Of a stretch of 8,211 bases of DNA, positions 7,128-8,211 are shown one piece after another. The notes beneath the pieces are model-generated. The model did no database searches and had not been told where the DNA came from. It saw nothing but the letters and a program-made list of their open reading frames with translations. The DNA is from Asaia bogorensis (GTDB lineage Bacteria > Pseudomonadota > Alphaproteobacteria > Acetobacterales > Acetobacteraceae): positions 1-8,211 of the forward strand of contig CAMCEP010000114.1 in the NCBI GenBank assembly GCA_945873675.1, written 5' to 3'. The translations under genes were made by a program, and so were the position numbers. Position 1 is the stretch's first letter. Each line of letters starts with the position of its first letter.

Positions 7128-8105
7128 CTATTCCGCCTTGGCGCCGGATTGGCGCACCGCGTCGCGCCAGCGCTGGCTTTCGCCCGCGACAAAGGCGGGC
7201 AATTCCGCGCGCGGGATGGGCATGGGGTCAAAGGCGCGTTCGGTGAAAAGCCGCGCCATTTCGGGGCTGGCGAGTGCCTTGGTGGTCTCAGCTTCGATCC
7301 GCGCCAATACCGCCTCGGGCGTGCCGCGCAACGCGAAAAGCCCGGTCCAATTCACCGAAAGAAAGCCCGGCAATACGCTGGCCATGGGCGGGACGCCGGG
7401 AAGCGCGGCATTGGGTGCGGCGGAAGCCACGCCAAGCGCCTTGATGGCGCCACCGCGGATTTGCGGGAGCGCGGTGCCAAGCCCATCGAACATCATCGGC
7501 ACATTGCCGGCGACGAGGTCCGTCATGGCCGGCGCGCTGCCGCGATAGGGAATATGGGTCATCTCGGCGCCAATGGCGGCGCGAAACATCTCCCCGGTCA
7601 GATGCAACTGTGACCCGGTGCCGGAAGAAGCAAAAGCCACCTGACCAGGCCGGGCGCGGATATGGGCGATCAGGGCCGGTAGGTCGGCCATTGGCAGGGC
7701 GCGCGGATTGACCACCAGCACATTGGGCTGCTGCGCCAGCATGGCCATCGGCAGGAAATCCGTATCGGGGTCAAAGGGCAGCCGCTGATAGAGCGCCTTG
7801 TTGATGCAAATCAGCGAGGCAGTCGCGACCAGCAGCGAATGGCCATCGGCATCAGATCGCGCGAAGGCCTCACCCGCCACCGTGCCGCCGGCGCCGCCGC
7901 GATTATCAATGACCACAGCCTGGCCAAGTGCGGTGGAGAGCCTTTCGCCAAGGGCGCGGGCCAGGATGTCGGTGGTGCCACCGGCGGCGAAGGGCACGAA
8001 AATCCGGATCGGCCGGCTGGGGAAGGCGGGCGCTTGAGCCAGCGCAGGGGCGGCAAGCCCGACGGCGAAAAGTCCAAAGCTGGCGCGGCGGGTGAAGGCG
8101 GGCAC
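7128..8105 (-). CDS. Bug/TctC-family periplasmic solute-binding protein
   Basis: This is a tripartite tricarboxylate transporter type substrate-binding protein, expected to bind a carboxylate or similar small molecule in the periplasm. The protein is 325 residues, the usual length. An N-terminal signal with R6-R7, a hydrophobic stretch at about 10-20 and an AxA site gives likely cleavage after A23; the arginine pair is only an imperfect Tat signal. Mature-protein family motifs in order are FPSRPIRIFVPFAAGGTTD (28-46), DNRGGAGGTVAGE (67-79), FASSGTGSQLHLTGEMF (158-174) and IPYRGSAPAMTDLVAGN (185-201). The GTG start at 8105 is preceded by a strong AGGAGG (8118-8113) at 7 bases. No tctA or tctB membrane gene lies in the window; the next gene is an MFS porter. 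Orphan proteins of this family are numerous in some proteobacteria, often without a cognate transporter. It is probably the first gene of the leftward operon. The ligand is unknown. Confidence 0.93.
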   Translation of the reverse strand: MPAFTRRASFGLFAVGLAAPALAQAPAFPSRPIRIFVPFAAGGTTDILARALGERLSTALGQAVVIDNRGGAGGTVAGEAFARSDADGHSLLVATASLICINKALYQRLPFDPDTDFLPMAMLAQQPNVLVVNPRALPMADLPALIAHIRARPGQVAFASSGTGSQLHLTGEMFRAAIGAEMTHIPYRGSAPAMTDLVAGNVPMMFDGLGTALPQIRGGAIKALGVASAAPNAALPGVPPMASVLPGFLSVNWTGLFALRGTPEAVLARIEAETTKALASPEMARLFTERAFDPMPIPRAELPAFVAGESQRWRDAVRQSGAKAE

Positions 8106-8112
8106 GGCGTTT

Positions 8113-8118
8113 CCTCCT
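8113..8118 (-). promoter_or_regulatory. Strong Shine-Dalgarno site for the TctC-family gene
   Basis: On the minus strand AGGAGG sits 7 bases upstream of the GTG codon at 8105. It decides this non-ATG start and is the best ribosome site in the window, in contrast to the downstream genes of the same presumed operon, which lack obvious ones. Confidence 0.8.
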
Positions 8119-8162
8119 GCTTAATGTCCTGAAGGTAGGATGATCCGCAATTATTCGGAAGG

Positions 8163-8177
8163 CATGCCCCTGGCATG
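8163..8177. promoter_or_regulatory. Perfect 6-3-6 inverted repeat upstream of the TctC-family gene, possible operator
   Basis: CATGCC and GGCATG form a perfect palindrome around a 3-base centre, about 60 bases upstream of the GTG start and just downstream of an AT-rich block that could hold the -10 region. Size and position would suit a dimeric repressor, but no regulator gene is in the window to pair with it. Confidence 0.35.
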
Positions 8178-8182
8178 ACACC

Positions 8183-8211
8183 GGCTCATAATTTATAAGA
8201 AAGAATTATTT
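8183..8211 (-). promoter_or_regulatory. AT-rich block, possible promoter of the leftward operon
   Basis: This is one of the few strongly AT-rich stretches in the window. Read leftward it contains TATAAA (8197-8192), a fair -10 candidate. A -35 at normal spacing would lie beyond the window edge, so it cannot be checked. The operon has no other obvious promoter upstream of its first gene. Confidence 0.3.

Noticed and set aside
8188..8210. ATAATT/AATTAT inverted repeat in the AT-rich end of the window
   Set aside because: Short repeats of A and T in a nearly pure AT stretch arise easily by chance; the 15-base GC-containing palindrome next to it is more informative.
1..8211. An undescribed defence, mobile or biosynthetic system
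   Set aside because: Every substantial frame is accounted for by a known family. The methyltransferase is of the orphan CcrM type with no restriction partner, and no integrase, transposase, toxin pair or repeat array was seen.

Overview
This 8.2 kb, GC-rich window looks like ordinary chromosome from an alphaproteobacterium, most likely of the Rhodospirillales/Acetobacteraceae type. The reasons are a CcrM-type cell-cycle DNA methyltransferase next to rnhB, a Bug/TctC-type binding protein, strongly GC-biased third codon positions, and sparse GANTC sites. I read eight GANTC sites in the whole window. Genus assignment is inference. Genes are densely packed and no stretch over 300 bases lacks a gene. 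I see no RNA genes, insertion sequences, CRISPR array or phage genes.

Plus-strand half (1-4067). The window opens inside the 3' end of a small minimal zincin-type metallopeptidase (HEIGH motif). A GC-rich hairpin followed by a short T-run, resembling an intrinsic terminator, comes next. Then follows a two-gene xanthine dehydrogenase operon. xdhA (2Fe-2S plus FAD subunit) overlaps xdhB (molybdopterin subunit) by the ATGA four-base junction. Together they would oxidise hypoxanthine/xanthine to urate. The usual maturation gene xdhC is not adjacent.

Minus-strand half (8211-4118). Reading leftward, there is a short AT-rich upstream region with a perfect 6-3-6 inverted repeat. It is followed by a tctC/Bug-family periplasmic binding protein, a 12-helix MFS transporter, rnhB (RNase HII) and ccrM (GANTC adenine methyltransferase). 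MFS-rnhB overlap by four bases, and rnhB lies at or over the start of ccrM, so all four may be one transcript. ccrM meets xdhB tail to tail across a 50-base gap.

The most interesting signal is regulatory. Three of the eight GANTC sites fall within 81 bases at the start of ccrM. One of them overlaps a plausible -10 element 17 bases below a TTGACC -35, which suggests that ccrM has its own methylation-sensitive promoter inside or just after rnhB. I found no convincing undescribed multi-gene system; the genes belong to known families.
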